Source: an uncultured Bacteroides sp. (GTDB taxonomy: Bacteria; Bacteroidota; Bacteroidia; Bacteroidales; Bacteroidaceae). From it: 63,356 nt of DNA. Positions 8,969-18,919 of this stretch are shown here, one piece after another. The notes below the pieces were generated by a model. That model was not told the origin of the DNA. It was given only the letters and a program-made list of their open reading frames with translations, and searched no databases. The position numbers and the translations under genes are program-made. Every line of letters starts with the position of its first letter. Position 1 is the first letter of the stretch. Location of the stretch: the NCBI GenBank assembly GCA_944322345.1, contig CALUOO010000016.1, positions 1 to 63,356 of the forward strand, written 5' to 3'.

Positions 8969-8997
8969 TTTGCTTTTCAAAGAAAGTGTTACTTTTG
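8969..8997 (+). promoter_or_regulatory. Promoter of pckA
   Basis: TTTG (8969-8972) and TACTTTTG (8990-8997) match the Bacteroides -33 and -7 boxes, with a slightly short 17-base gap. Transcription from here gives a leader of about 90 bases before the ATG at 9097. Confidence 0.55.
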
Positions 8998-9096
8998 TAG
9001 CCGGATTTATAAGGAGTAAAAAAGTCACTCCTTTCCCAGTCATAAGGTAAAAAGAGATATCAAATAAAATACCAATTTTAATTAATTCAAAACGAA

Positions 9097-10704
9097 ATGG
9101 CAAATTTAGATTTAAGCAAGTACGGTATTACAGGTGTAACTGAAATCCTGCACAACCCGTCTTATGAAGTATTGTTTGCTGAAGAAACAAAATCTTCATT
9201 GGAAGGCTATGAAAAAGGCCAAGTAACAGAACTGGGTGCAGTAAACGTAATGACAGGTATTTACACTGGTCGTTCTCCTAAAGATAAATTCTTTGTAAAG
9301 AATGAAGCCAGCGAGAATACAGTATGGTGGACTTCAGAAGAATACAAAAACGATAACAAGCCTTGTTCTGAAGAAGCATGGGCTGATTTGAAAGCAAAAG
9401 CAGTTAAACAATTGAGCGGCAAACGTCTGTTCGTTATGGATACATTCTGCGGTGCTAACCCTGCAACTCGTCTGAAAGTACGTTTCATCATGGAAGTTGC
9501 ATGGCAGGCTCACTTCGTAAAGAACATGTTCATCCGTCCGACAGAAGAAGAGTTGGCTAACTACGGTGAACCCGATTTCGTTTCATTCAATGCTGCTAAG
9601 GCTAAGGTTGACAACTACAAAGAACTGGGCTTGAACTCAGAAACTGCTACTGTATTCAACCTGAAGACTAAGGAACAGGTTATCCTGAACACTTGGTACG
9701 GTGGTGAAATGAAGAAAGGTATCTTCTCAATCATGAACTACCTGAACCCGTTGCGTGGCATCGCTTCTATGCACTGCTCTGCAAACACTAACATGGAAGG
9801 TACTGACACTGCTATCTTCTTCGGTCTGTCTGGTACAGGTAAGACTACTTTGTCTACCGACCCGAAACGTAAGCTGATTGGTGACGACGAGCACGGATGG
9901 GACGACGAAGGTGTATTCAACTACGAAGGTGGTTGCTACGCTAAGGTTATCAACCTTGACAAAGAAAGCGAACCAGATATCTACGCTGCTATCAAACGTG
10001 ACGCTCTGTTGGAGAACGTAACAGTAGACGCTAACGGTAAGATCGATTTCGCTGATAAGAGCGTAACAGAAAACACTCGTGTTTCTTATCCTATCTATCA
10101 CATCGAGAACATCGTTAAACCGGTATCTAAAGGTCCTCACGCTCATCAGGTAATCTTCTTGTCTGCTGATGCATTCGGTGTATTGCCTCCGGTATCTATC
10201 CTGAACCCTGAGCAGGCTCAATACTACTTCCTGTCTGGATTTACTGCTAAGTTGGCTGGTACAGAACGTGGTATCACTGAACCGACTCCGACATTCTCTG
10301 CTTGCTTCGGTGCAGCATTCTTGTCATTGCACCCAACTAAATATGCAGAAGAGCTGGTTAAGAAGATGGAAAAAGTAGGTGCTAAGGCATACTTGGTTAA
10401 CACTGGCTGGAACGGTACTGGCAAGCGTATCTCTATCCGCGATACACGTGGTATCATCGATGCTATCCTTGACGGTTCTATCGACAAGGCTCCTACTAAG
10501 ACTATTCCTTACTTCGACTTCGTAGTTCCTACAGAATTGCCGGGTGTTGATCCTAAGATCCTTGACCCACGCGATACTTACGACTGCGCTTGCAAGTGGG
10601 AAGAGAAAGCAAAAGACTTGGCTGGACGTTTCATCAAGAACTTTGCTAAGTTTACAGGTAACGAAGCTGGTAAGGCTTTGGTTGCTGCTGGTCCGAAACT
10701 CTAA
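9097..10704 (+). CDS. pckA: Phosphoenolpyruvate carboxykinase (ATP)
   Basis: A 535-residue cytoplasmic enzyme that interconverts oxaloacetate and PEP with ATP/ADP. In Bacteroides it works mainly in the PEP-carboxylating direction during succinate fermentation. The P-loop [11 protein letters not shown] is at about residues 243-253, followed by [19 protein letters not shown] with the metal-binding Asp and the lid region. The N-terminal [11 protein letters not shown] motif is present. Codon use is strongly biased (GCT, GGT, CTG, AAC and GTA favoured) compared with neighbours, which indicates high expression. A perfect terminator follows. Confidence 0.98.
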   Translation: MANLDLSKYGITGVTEILHNPSYEVLFAEETKSSLEGYEKGQVTELGAVNVMTGIYTGRSPKDKFFVKNEASENTVWWTSEEYKNDNKPCSEEAWADLKAKAVKQLSGKRLFVMDTFCGANPATRLKVRFIMEVAWQAHFVKNMFIRPTEEELANYGEPDFVSFNAAKAKVDNYKELGLNSETATVFNLKTKEQVILNTWYGGEMKKGIFSIMNYLNPLRGIASMHCSANTNMEGTDTAIFFGLSGTGKTTLSTDPKRKLIGDDEHGWDDEGVFNYEGGCYAKVINLDKESEPDIYAAIKRDALLENVTVDANGKIDFADKSVTENTRVSYPIYHIENIVKPVSKGPHAHQVIFLSADAFGVLPPVSILNPEQAQYYFLSGFTAKLAGTERGITEPTPTFSACFGAAFLSLHPTKYAEELVKKMEKVGAKAYLVNTGWNGTGKRISIRDTRGIIDAILDGSIDKAPTKTIPYFDFVVPTELPGVDPKILDPRDTYDCACKWEEKAKDLAGRFIKNFAKFTGNEAGKALVAAGPKL

Positions 10705-10726
10705 TTCGTTAGGTTCAGATATTTGG

Positions 10727-10768
10727 AAAGCGGTTTCCCATCGGGGAAACCGCTTTTTATTTTTTCCT
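10727..10768 (+). terminator. Strong intrinsic terminator of pckA
   Basis: AAAGCGGTTTCCC (10727-10739) and GGGAAACCGCTTT (10744-10756) are perfect 13-bp arms with a 4-base loop, followed by a T-rich tract. Confidence 0.92.
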
Positions 10769-10849
10769 ATACTGATCTATTGGGGGAGTTGATTGGAATT
10801 GAACATGATAAAAACGGACTATTATTATCCGTTGCTATCATATTTTTTC

Positions 10850-10857
10850 TACTTTTG
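10850..10857 (+). promoter_or_regulatory. -7 element of the GH95-GH110 unit
   Basis: TACTTTTG fits TAnnTTTG and lies 33 bases before the GH95 start. A TTG at 10832-10834 is only 15 bases upstream, closer than usual, so the -33 box is unclear. Confidence 0.45.
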
Positions 10858-10890
10858 TTCCATTATGAATTTTCGATAAACTTCTTATTC

Positions 10891-13353
10891 ATGAAAACAC
10901 TCTATTCTGCATTGGCTGCGGTCTCTTTGCTGTTTTTATCGATGGTGGCTGTAGCAAAAGAGTCTGCTCCTTCTTCAGATGGTAAACATACAATCTGGTT
11001 CGACCAACCTACTACATTAAAAGGACGTTCCGTGTGGAAACAGCCTCTGGATGTAATGAACAACTCTGATCCGGAATGGGAGTCTCAGTCATTACCCATC
11101 GGGAACGGAAGTATCGGAGCTAATATCATGGGATCTGTAGAGACCGAAAGAATCACTTTTAATGAGAAAACTCTTTGGTTGGGTGGTCCTAACACGGTAA
11201 AAGGAGCTGATTATTATTGGGATGTTAACAAACAGTCGGCTCATGTCCTGGCAGAAATACGCAAAGCTTTTATAGAAGGCGATAAGGGAAAAGCAGCACG
11301 TCTGACTGCACAGAATTTTAATAGTAATGTTCCTTACGAACCCGAAAGAGAGAATCCGTTTCGTTTTGGAAACTTTACAACGATGGGTGAATTCTGTATA
11401 GAAACGGATATAGAGGAAGAAGGAATAAGTGCTTACAAGCGTAGTCTTTCGCTCGATTCTGCTGTGGCTGTGGTGCAGTTCCAGAAGGATGGAATTACTT
11501 ATCGTCGCAGTTTTTTTATTTCTTATCCGGATAATGTAATGGTTATGAGGTTTGGTGTCAGTCGGAATGGAAAACAAAATCTGACATTCTGCTACGAACC
11601 TAATCCATTGTCTGCTGGCAAAATGAGAGCCGAAGGTGAAAACGGATTGGTCTATACTGCTTCTCTGAACAACAATGGCATGCAGTATGTTGTGCGTGTC
11701 CGGGCAGAGGTGGAAGAAGGTAAGCTGTCGAATGAAGGCGGAAAATTAACTGTTGAAGGAGCTGATGAAGTGATTTTCTATGTAACGGCAGACACGGATT
11801 ATCGGATGAATTTCGATCCGGACTTCCGGGATCCGAAAGCTTATGTAGGTGTAGATCCGGAAAAGACCACCAGTGAATGGATGGACAGAGCAGAGAAACT
11901 AGGATACACAGCTCTCTATCAGCGGCATTATGCAGATTATGCTTCGCTGTTCGACCGTGTGAGCCTTCGTCTGAATCCCTCGGCATCTCTTCCTGATTTA
12001 CCTACTCCTCAACGTCTAAAGAATTATCGGCAGGGTATAAAAGATTATCGGCTGGAGGAACTGTACTTTCAGTTTGGCCGTTACCTGCTGATTGCCAGCT
12101 CACGGCCGGGCAATATGCCTGCCAATTTGCAAGGTATCTGGCATAATAATATAGACGGGCCGTGGCGTGTGGATTATCATAACAATATCAATATACAGAT
12201 GAACTATTGGCCTGCCTGTTCTACCAATTTGAGCGAATGTATGCAGCCTTTGGTTGACTTCATCCGTACATTGGCGAAGCCCGGCGAACGGACAGCCCAA
12301 GCTTATTTCGGAGCAAGAGGGTGGACGGCCTCTATTTCTGCCAATATATTCGGATTTACTACTCCGCTGGAAAGTCAGGATATGTCGTGGAACTTCAGTC
12401 CAATGGCTGGGCCATGGTTGGCTACTCATCTGTGGGAGTATTACGACTATACGAGAGATCGGAAATTTTTGAAAGATGTAGCCTATGAGCTGATCAGTAG
12501 CAGTGCCGATTTTGCGGTGGACTATTTGTGGCATAAGCCCGACGGCAGTTATACGGCTGCTCCTTCTACCTCTCCCGAACATGGTCCGGTGGATCAGGGA
12601 GCCACGTTTGCGCATGCTGTCGTGCGTGAGATTTTGCTGGATGCTATTGAGGCAAGCAGAGTGCTTCGGACGGATAAAGAAAGGCGTAAACAGTGGGAAC
12701 ATGTATTGGCAAATCTTGCACCATACCGGATCGGACGTTACGGACAGCTGATGGAGTGGTCGGAAGATATAGACGATCCTGCAGATACGCACCGTCATGT
12801 CAATCATTTGTTCGGTCTGCACCCAGGAAGAACAGTGTCACCTATTGTTACTCCGGATTTGGCAAAAGCAGCCAGAGTTGTGCTTGAGCATCGTGGCGAC
12901 GGTGCTACAGGTTGGAGTATGGGTTGGAAGCTGAACCAATGGGCACGGTTGCAGGACGGTAATCATGCTTATACTTTGTTTGGTAATCTACTGAAAAACG
13001 GTACATCGGACAATTTGTGGGACGTGCATCCTCCTTTTCAGATTGATGGGAATTTCGGAGGAACGGCAGGAGTAACAGAAATGCTGTTGCAGAGTCATGC
13101 CGGATTCATACAGTTGTTGCCTGCTTTACCGGATGCGTGGGCAGAGGGAAGAGTCGATGGTCTGTGTGCAAAAGGTAAATTTCTGGTGGAAATGGAATGG
13201 AACGGAGGTGATCTTAAAGAGGCTGTTATCCGTTCGGGCTCGGGTGAAGAATGCAAAGTCATGTACAAAGGCCACATATTATCGTGGAATACTAAAAAAG
13301 GGCATAGTTACCAGATAGGATATGATAAGGAAAAGGGGCTATACCGGATGTGA
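10891..13353 (+). CDS. GH95 glycoside hydrolase, probable 1,2-alpha-L-fucosidase
   Basis: An 820-residue exported enzyme. The chosen ATG at 10891 begins a clean signal peptide (MKTLYSALAAVSLLFLSMVAVA). The frame is open upstream to 10723, but that stretch covers the pckA terminator and the promoter. The GH95 layout is visible: an N-terminal beta-sandwich (about 30-280), then an (alpha/alpha)6 barrel with HNNINIQMNYWP (Asn432 and Asn434), STSPEHGP (Glu563) and QIDGNFGGTAG (Asp719). These match the Asn/Asn, Glu acid and Asp residues known in the Bifidobacterium fucosidase. GH95 also contains alpha-L-galactosidases, so fucose is likely but not proved. It leads a two-gene unit with GH110, pointing to removal of terminal fucose and galactose from host glycans. 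Confidence 0.9.
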   Translation: MKTLYSALAAVSLLFLSMVAVAKESAPSSDGKHTIWFDQPTTLKGRSVWKQPLDVMNNSDPEWESQSLPIGNGSIGANIMGSVETERITFNEKTLWLGGPNTVKGADYYWDVNKQSAHVLAEIRKAFIEGDKGKAARLTAQNFNSNVPYEPERENPFRFGNFTTMGEFCIETDIEEEGISAYKRSLSLDSAVAVVQFQKDGITYRRSFFISYPDNVMVMRFGVSRNGKQNLTFCYEPNPLSAGKMRAEGENGLVYTASLNNNGMQYVVRVRAEVEEGKLSNEGGKLTVEGADEVIFYVTADTDYRMNFDPDFRDPKAYVGVDPEKTTSEWMDRAEKLGYTALYQRHYADYASLFDRVSLRLNPSASLPDLPTPQRLKNYRQGIKDYRLEELYFQFGRYLLIASSRPGNMPANLQGIWHNNIDGPWRVDYHNNINIQMNYWPACSTNLSECMQPLVDFIRTLAKPGERTAQAYFGARGWTASISANIFGFTTPLESQDMSWNFSPMAGPWLATHLWEYYDYTRDRKFLKDVAYELISSSADFAVDYLWHKPDGSYTAAPSTSPEHGPVDQGATFAHAVVREILLDAIEASRVLRTDKERRKQWEHVLANLAPYRIGRYGQLMEWSEDIDDPADTHRHVNHLFGLHPGRTVSPIVTPDLAKAARVVLEHRGDGATGWSMGWKLNQWARLQDGNHAYTLFGNLLKNGTSDNLWDVHPPFQIDGNFGGTAGVTEMLLQSHAGFIQLLPALPDAWAEGRVDGLCAKGKFLVEMEWNGGDLKEAVIRSGSGEECKVMYKGHILSWNTKKGHSYQIGYDKEKGLYRM

Positions 13354-13449
13354 AAAGAACAATGATAACGGTGAACACCTGAACTTATTGGTTTATTGAT
13401 CCATGATGTATGGAAAAACAAAATTCATAATCTTATAAACTTAAAACTT

Positions 13450-15243
13450 ATGATGAAGAGAAACAGCTTTATGCTAAGTCTGCTTCTGGCGTTGCTGTTC
13501 CCGTTTGCGGCAATGTCAGAGGTACGGGTATACGATGTTTCGGCATTTGGCTTGAAAGCCGGAAGCCGTAAGAATGCCAGTCCGGTTCTGCAGCGGATTA
13601 TGGCACGGATTCAGTCGGAATGTTCGGCTGAAGACAGCGTGGTGCTGAAGTTTGCCCCGGGACGTTATGAATTTCACGAAAAGGGTGCGGCGCAACGTGA
13701 GTATTATATATCCAATCACGATCAGACACAGCCCAAAAAGGTAGGAATAGCATTGGAAGCTGTGAAACATTTTACGCTGGACGGGCAGGAAGCAGAGTTG
13801 GTGTTTTATGGAAGAATGCTTCCCGTATCGCTACTCTACTCGGCCAATTGTACACTAAAGAACTTCAGTATTGATTTCCATAATCCGCATATTGCACAGA
13901 TACAGGTGGTAGAGAATCATCCGGAGAAGGGACTGACTTTTAAAGTAGCTCCATGGGTGAATTATTGTATTACGAACGATTCTGTTTTCGAAACTTATGG
14001 AGAAGGGTGGACTGCACAGCAGCGTAGCGGTATTGCTTTCGAGGAGAAGACAAAGAGAATTGTTTATAATACCAGCGATCTGGGTTATTCTACCAAAGGT
14101 GTGACGGAGGTTGCTCCACGTGTATTGAATGCTCCCGGATGGAAGGATGAACGGTTGATTTCCGGAACGGTGATTGCCATGCGTACTTGGGAACGTCCGG
14201 CGCCGGGCATCTTCCTTTCTCACAATGTCAATACGGTGATAGAGAATGTGAAGGTGCATTATGCAGAAGGCATGGGGTTGCTTGCACAGCTTTGCGAGAA
14301 CATCACGCTGGACGGATTCGGTGTCTGTCTGAAAGGGAAAGACGATCCCCGCTATTTCACAACGCAGGCAGATGCCACCCACTTTTCGGGCTGCAAAGGG
14401 CGGATTGTTTCGAAAAACGGGCTTTACGAGAGTATGATGGACGATGCGATCAATGTGCATGGCACTTATCTGAAAGTGGTGAAGCGATTGGACAATCGTA
14501 CATTGGTTGGGCGTTACATGCACGGCCAGGCATGGGGATTCGACTGGGGATTTGCCGGAGACAGCGTCCAGTTTGTCCGTTCCGAGACAATGGAACTGGT
14601 GGGTACAGCCAATTGCATTGCAAGTATCAGTCCATATGACAAGGATACGGTAACAGGAGCACGTGAATTTCGCATTGTGTTCCAGCATCCGGTAGATCCG
14701 GAAATATGTGAAAAAGCAGGTTTTGGTATGGAGAATCTGACATGGACTCCCGAGGTGGTTTTCTCTGGGAATATTATCCGTAACAATCGGGCACGGGGAA
14801 CATTGTTCAGTACTCCGCGCAAGACAGTGGTAGAGAACAATCTGTTCGATCACACTTCGGGTGCGGCCATTCTGTTGTGTGGCGACTGTAACGGGTGGTA
14901 TGAGACGGGTGCCTGCCGTGAGGTGCTGATTCGCGGAAACCGTTTTGTGAATGCTCTTACCAATATGTTTCAGTTTACCAATGCGGTGATTTCCATCTAT
15001 CCGGAAATTCCTGATCTGAAGAAACAGCAGCAATACTTTCACGGCGGTAAGGGAAAAGGTATCGTGATTGAGGAGAACGAGTTTGATACGTTTGATGCTC
15101 CTATCCTGTATGCCAAGTCGGTGGACGGACTTATATTCCGCAATAATGTGATAAGAAAGAATACCGACTATCGTCCGTTTCATTGGAATCGCAGCCGTTT
15201 CTTGCTGGAAAGGGTAACCAATGTGCACATTGAAGAGGATTAA
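13450..15243 (+). CDS. GH110 alpha-1,3-galactosidase
   Basis: A 597-residue exported parallel beta-helix enzyme. The ATG at 13450 gives a proper signal peptide ending near AAMS. The frame is open from 13396, but those 18 residues are not signal-like. Repeated beta-helix coils (for example NTVIENVKVHYAEGMGLLAQLCENI) fill the middle. The motif MDDAINVHG holds adjacent Asp331/Asp332, in a region I associate with the GH110 active site. GH110 enzymes from Bacteroides remove alpha-1,3-linked galactose from blood-group B, and some also from linear alpha-Gal. The pairing with GH95 fits B-antigen breakdown, where GH110 removes Gal and GH95 the remaining H-antigen fucose. A perfect palindromic terminator follows. 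Confidence 0.9.
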   Translation: MMKRNSFMLSLLLALLFPFAAMSEVRVYDVSAFGLKAGSRKNASPVLQRIMARIQSECSAEDSVVLKFAPGRYEFHEKGAAQREYYISNHDQTQPKKVGIALEAVKHFTLDGQEAELVFYGRMLPVSLLYSANCTLKNFSIDFHNPHIAQIQVVENHPEKGLTFKVAPWVNYCITNDSVFETYGEGWTAQQRSGIAFEEKTKRIVYNTSDLGYSTKGVTEVAPRVLNAPGWKDERLISGTVIAMRTWERPAPGIFLSHNVNTVIENVKVHYAEGMGLLAQLCENITLDGFGVCLKGKDDPRYFTTQADATHFSGCKGRIVSKNGLYESMMDDAINVHGTYLKVVKRLDNRTLVGRYMHGQAWGFDWGFAGDSVQFVRSETMELVGTANCIASISPYDKDTVTGAREFRIVFQHPVDPEICEKAGFGMENLTWTPEVVFSGNIIRNNRARGTLFSTPRKTVVENNLFDHTSGAAILLCGDCNGWYETGACREVLIRGNRFVNALTNMFQFTNAVISIYPEIPDLKKQQQYFHGGKGKGIVIEENEFDTFDAPILYAKSVDGLIFRNNVIRKNTDYRPFHWNRSRFLLERVTNVHIEED

Positions 15244-15794
15244 TTTGTAGATATAGCTATATTAGCGTATTGATTTGCAGTCTGTTTTCCGTTCCACTAT
15301 AGTGGAACGGAAATTTTGTTGTATAAGAATCTGTTATTTTCCATATCTGTAGAGATACGGCTGTGCAGCGATAGTGAATCCGGTAACTTTTGTTGTACTT
15401 TATTTAAGATAATGAACTTGCTGTATGCTTTATTTTAAAGTTGGGATTTTTTTTACTTTTTATGTTGTTTCCTACGGATTTTCTGATGATAGCAATAAGT
15501 TAGCATTTGGGCATAAAAAGTAGAAATGTTCATGGATTTTCTTCGAAACAGCTAACCTTAGATGTTTTGAAAGGGGGATTTAGGATGCTTGTTGATACAA
15601 AAATGAATGAGAATAGTATAAAAGTAGATTTTTAGGTAAGAATAATCTATTTTTAATTTATATTTGCAAATGTATTATAATTGAATTTTAATACAGTGAT
15701 GCTATACTGTTAATTTTTGATGAATAGGGAACTAGCTATTCTGATTGTCTAATTTGTAAAAAGAATTTGATATATTTATAACCGTTTCATTAGG
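15244..15794. other. Intergenic region upstream of susC
   Basis: It holds the GH110 terminator (15286-15318) and then about 475 AT-rich bases without a credible gene. TATATTTG at 15659-15666 fits the -7 consensus and could start a 120-base leader for susC, but no TTTG is well placed upstream. No binding site for a hybrid two-component regulator could be recognised. Confidence 0.5.
15286..15318 (+). terminator. Terminator of the GH95-GH110 unit
   Basis: A perfect 28-base palindrome (arms 15286-15299 and 15300-15313) with centre CCACTATAGTGG is followed by TTTTG. The symmetry also allows it to bind a dimeric protein, but its place 42 bases past the GH110 stop favours termination. Confidence 0.75.
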
Positions 15795-18700
15795 ATGAAA
15801 GAAGTGAAAAAAAGTTTTCGGTGGCAGGTCGTCATTGCTTTATGGCTGATGACTGTTTTTCCTGTATCATTTACGCATGGGCAGGAAAAAGTGACAAACC
15901 AGACAACTGCACAGAAAGTGATGCAGGTGGTGACTGGACATGTTTGCGATGAACATGGAGAACCGATTATCGGTGCAAGTGTTTCTTGCAAGGAAGTAGG
16001 AGTGGGTGTGATTACCAACATGGATGGTGATTTCACGATTAAGATCAACACGTCGCGGAAGCAGGTGACATTGGTGATTTCGTATTTAGGAATGAAAAAG
16101 CAGGAACAGATCATCAATTTTGCTAAAACCAAACAGCCCGTGAAGGTTGTCATGGTAGAGGAAGTTACTTCAATTGATCAGGTGGTGGTGACGGGTATTT
16201 ACAATCGTAGTAAAGACAGTTTCACCGGTTCTTATTCTTCATACGATGCCAAACAATTGAAGAATGCCGGAAATACAAACATCCTGCAGAGCTTGAAGAC
16301 AATTGATCCCTCTTTTGTTGTGTTGGATAACAATATGTTCGGATCTGACCCCAATAAGCTGGCAGATGTGGAGATCCGTGGAAAAACGAGTATTGTAGGA
16401 TTTAAAGAAGAGTTTGGAGAAGATCCTAACCAGCCTCTGTTTATTCTCGATGGATTTGAAACAACGCTGCAGTCAATCATGGACTTGAGTTTGGACAGGG
16501 TTGCATCGGTAACTGTATTGAAGGATGCGGCTTCTACTGCTATTTATGGTGCTAAGGCTGCCAATGGAGTGGTAGTGGTGGAAACCAAGAATCCGGAACC
16601 CGGAAAACTGCGTGTTTCTTACAATGGAAATTTTGATATTTCATTTGCCGACTTGACCGATTATAACCTGATGAATGCTCGTGAAAAGCTGGAATTCGAG
16701 CGTCTGTCAGGACGTTTTGATTCGAATCTGACTGCCAATGCGGGTATTATGCAGCAGCGTTACAACGATCTGCTGGCCGAGGTGGAACGTGGAGTGGATA
16801 CATACTGGATGTCTGAGCCCTTGCGACTTGGCTTGAATCAGCGCCATAATCTTTACGTAGAAGGTGGTGACGACAGAATGCGCTATGGAGTTGGAGTCAA
16901 TCTGAACAATCAGGAAGGAGTGATGAAAAATTCCAGCCGTCGTGTTTTCAGTGGAAACTTAGATTTGCTGTATCGTGTAGGCAAGCTGAGCTTCTCGAAT
17001 AAACTGACTGTGGATGCTACAGAATTGAGCAATCCGGTAGTAGCCTTCTCGGAGTATGCCGAAGCAAATCCTTATTATCGTAAATATAATGAATCGGGTG
17101 GCATCGACCAGTGGCTGGAAGCACGTACGTACAGCAATCCGGCCAATATAGGATATACTGAGATCTGGGTCGGGAATCCGATGTGGAACGATTCTCAGAA
17201 CAGTTATGATAAGGGTAATGGCTTTTCTGTACAGAATAACTTCAATATGGAATACCGTCCGTTGAGCTACCTGTATATCAGGGCCAGACTGGGTATCCGG
17301 AAGAATCTGGACGAGACGGAAGTGTTTACATCACCGTCGGATACTCAGTTTGATGGTGAGGAGATATTGAAAAAAGGCCGTTATGAGAATACTTCAGACA
17401 AAGGATTCAGCTACGATGGTGATTTTACAGTGACATTTGGTAAACTGATTCGTGAGAAACATCAGCTGAATGCCGTTTTAGGAGCCAGCATGGCAGAGTC
17501 TACCAGTGTAACCAAGGGATTTGATGCAATAGGCTTTCCGGAAGGAAACTTTACGACTCCTGCTTTTTCCAACCAATATGGTGAGGGAGGAAAACCTGAC
17601 TATTCGGACTATAAGAAACGCAGTGCAAGTTTCTATTTCAATGGAAACTATTCGTTTATGAACAGATATTTGATGGACGTGAATCTGCGTTCAGACGGTT
17701 CGTCTGTCTTTGGTACGAACAAGCGGTTCACTACTACATGGGCGGTAGGTCTGGCATGGAACCTGCACAATGAGGCGTTCCTGAAAGACCGGATAGACTG
17801 GTTTACCATGTTTAAGCTACGTGCTTCGGTGGGTAATCCGGGAAATCAGAATTTCGGATCGTTCTCGTCTATCACAACCTACCGGTTTAACAACTGGATG
17901 ATGAATAATTTCGGAACAGGATTGCTGATCAATGGTTTTGGAGACCCCGATCTTGACTGGCAGAAGACAATCAATCAGAACTATGGTATCGACCTGAGCA
18001 TTAAGGACCGTTTCCACCTGACATTCGACTACTACCGCAAGTCGACAGACCCATTGCTGGCAACTGTAGGTATCCCCTTGTCTGTAGGGACATCGTCACG
18101 TCTGATGAACATCGGTAAGCAGATCAACAAGGGTTTTGACGGTAGCGTGCGTTATGCGATACTTTACAACCCCGAGCAACGTATCAACTGGACGGTGGGA
18201 ATTGATTTCCGTCATAATAAGGCGTATTATGATGAGATAGGAAATAAGTTGGCACAGTATAACCAGCAGAATCTGTCGAAGAGCCTGATGCGCTATTACG
18301 ACGGAGGAAGCCCTACAGCCTTGTATGCAGTACGTTCGGAAGGTATCGACCCTGCTACCGGACGTGAGATTTTCCTGACAGCCAGTGGCAAGCGTACGTT
18401 TACTCACAGCTATAATGACGAAGTGCTTGTAGGTGATACAAATCCCGATATGGAGGGAACGTTGAACAGCTCGTTGTATTGGAAAGGTTTCTCTTGCAGC
18501 TTCTATCTGCGTTACAGCTGGGGAGCCGACCAGTTCAATTCTACCCTGTATAACAAGGTTGAAAACATCTCGGAAGAGGGCTTGAAAGTCAATCAGGACA
18601 AGCGTGCTTTGTATGACCGTTGGCAAAAGCCGGGAGATATGGCTAAATACAAAGGTATTTCGTTGACCGAATATACACCGATGTCATCCCGATTCGTGCA

Positions 18701-18902
18701 AAAGAACAATTATATCGAGCTTGAGTCTGTCAGACTGTCGTACGAGTTTGAACAGGACTGGATGAAGCGTGCCAATATCTCGGGCTTCATTCTGAGTGCA
18801 TATATGAACGATATTTGTCGGTTTGCAACTATTGAGGACGAGCGTGGTATCAGCTATCCGTTTGCACGTAGCGTATCTTTGTCATTAACCGTTAATTTCT
18901 AA
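15795..18902 (+). CDS. SusC-like TonB-dependent outer membrane transporter
   Basis: A 1035-residue SusC/RagA-type receptor. A signal peptide (to about residue 30) is followed by a carboxypeptidase-like beta-sandwich (VTGHVCDEHGEPIIGASVSCKE to about 115). Next come a plug domain with VTVLKDAASTAIYGAKAANGVVVVETK (about 235-270) and a long beta-barrel ending in the typical C-terminal aromatic strand (SVSLSLTVNF). It imports oligosaccharides bound by the SusD partner, powered by TonB. There is no N-terminal STN extension, so it is not the type that signals to an ECF sigma/anti-sigma pair. SusD follows after 17 bases. Confidence 0.97.
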   Translation: MKEVKKSFRWQVVIALWLMTVFPVSFTHGQEKVTNQTTAQKVMQVVTGHVCDEHGEPIIGASVSCKEVGVGVITNMDGDFTIKINTSRKQVTLVISYLGMKKQEQIINFAKTKQPVKVVMVEEVTSIDQVVVTGIYNRSKDSFTGSYSSYDAKQLKNAGNTNILQSLKTIDPSFVVLDNNMFGSDPNKLADVEIRGKTSIVGFKEEFGEDPNQPLFILDGFETTLQSIMDLSLDRVASVTVLKDAASTAIYGAKAANGVVVVETKNPEPGKLRVSYNGNFDISFADLTDYNLMNAREKLEFERLSGRFDSNLTANAGIMQQRYNDLLAEVERGVDTYWMSEPLRLGLNQRHNLYVEGGDDRMRYGVGVNLNNQEGVMKNSSRRVFSGNLDLLYRVGKLSFSNKLTVDATELSNPVVAFSEYAEANPYYRKYNESGGIDQWLEARTYSNPANIGYTEIWVGNPMWNDSQNSYDKGNGFSVQNNFNMEYRPLSYLYIRARLGIRKNLDETEVFTSPSDTQFDGEEILKKGRYENTSDKGFSYDGDFTVTFGKLIREKHQLNAVLGASMAESTSVTKGFDAIGFPEGNFTTPAFSNQYGEGGKPDYSDYKKRSASFYFNGNYSFMNRYLMDVNLRSDGSSVFGTNKRFTTTWAVGLAWNLHNEAFLKDRIDWFTMFKLRASVGNPGNQNFGSFSSITTYRFNNWMMNNFGTGLLINGFGDPDLDWQKTINQNYGIDLSIKDRFHLTFDYYRKSTDPLLATVGIPLSVGTSSRLMNIGKQINKGFDGSVRYAILYNPEQRINWTVGIDFRHNKAYYDEIGNKLAQYNQQNLSKSLMRYYDGGSPTALYAVRSEGIDPATGREIFLTASGKRTFTHSYNDEVLVGDTNPDMEGTLNSSLYWKGFSCSFYLRYSWGADQFNSTLYNKVENISEEGLKVNQDKRALYDRWQKPGDMAKYKGISLTEYTPMSSRFVQKNNYIELESVRLSYEFEQDWMKRANISGFILSAYMNDICRFATIEDERGISYPFARSVSLSLTVNF

Positions 18903-18919
18903 AAAGGGAGGACATTGCA

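Noticed and set aside
10723-10890. 56-residue N-terminal extension of GH95
   Set aside because: It overlaps the pckA terminator and the -7 element; the ATG at 10891 begins a clear signal peptide.
13855-15228. 457-codon minus-strand frame opposite GH110
   Set aside because: Shadow of the GH110 gene; the translated product has no recognisable motif and no promoter or start context.
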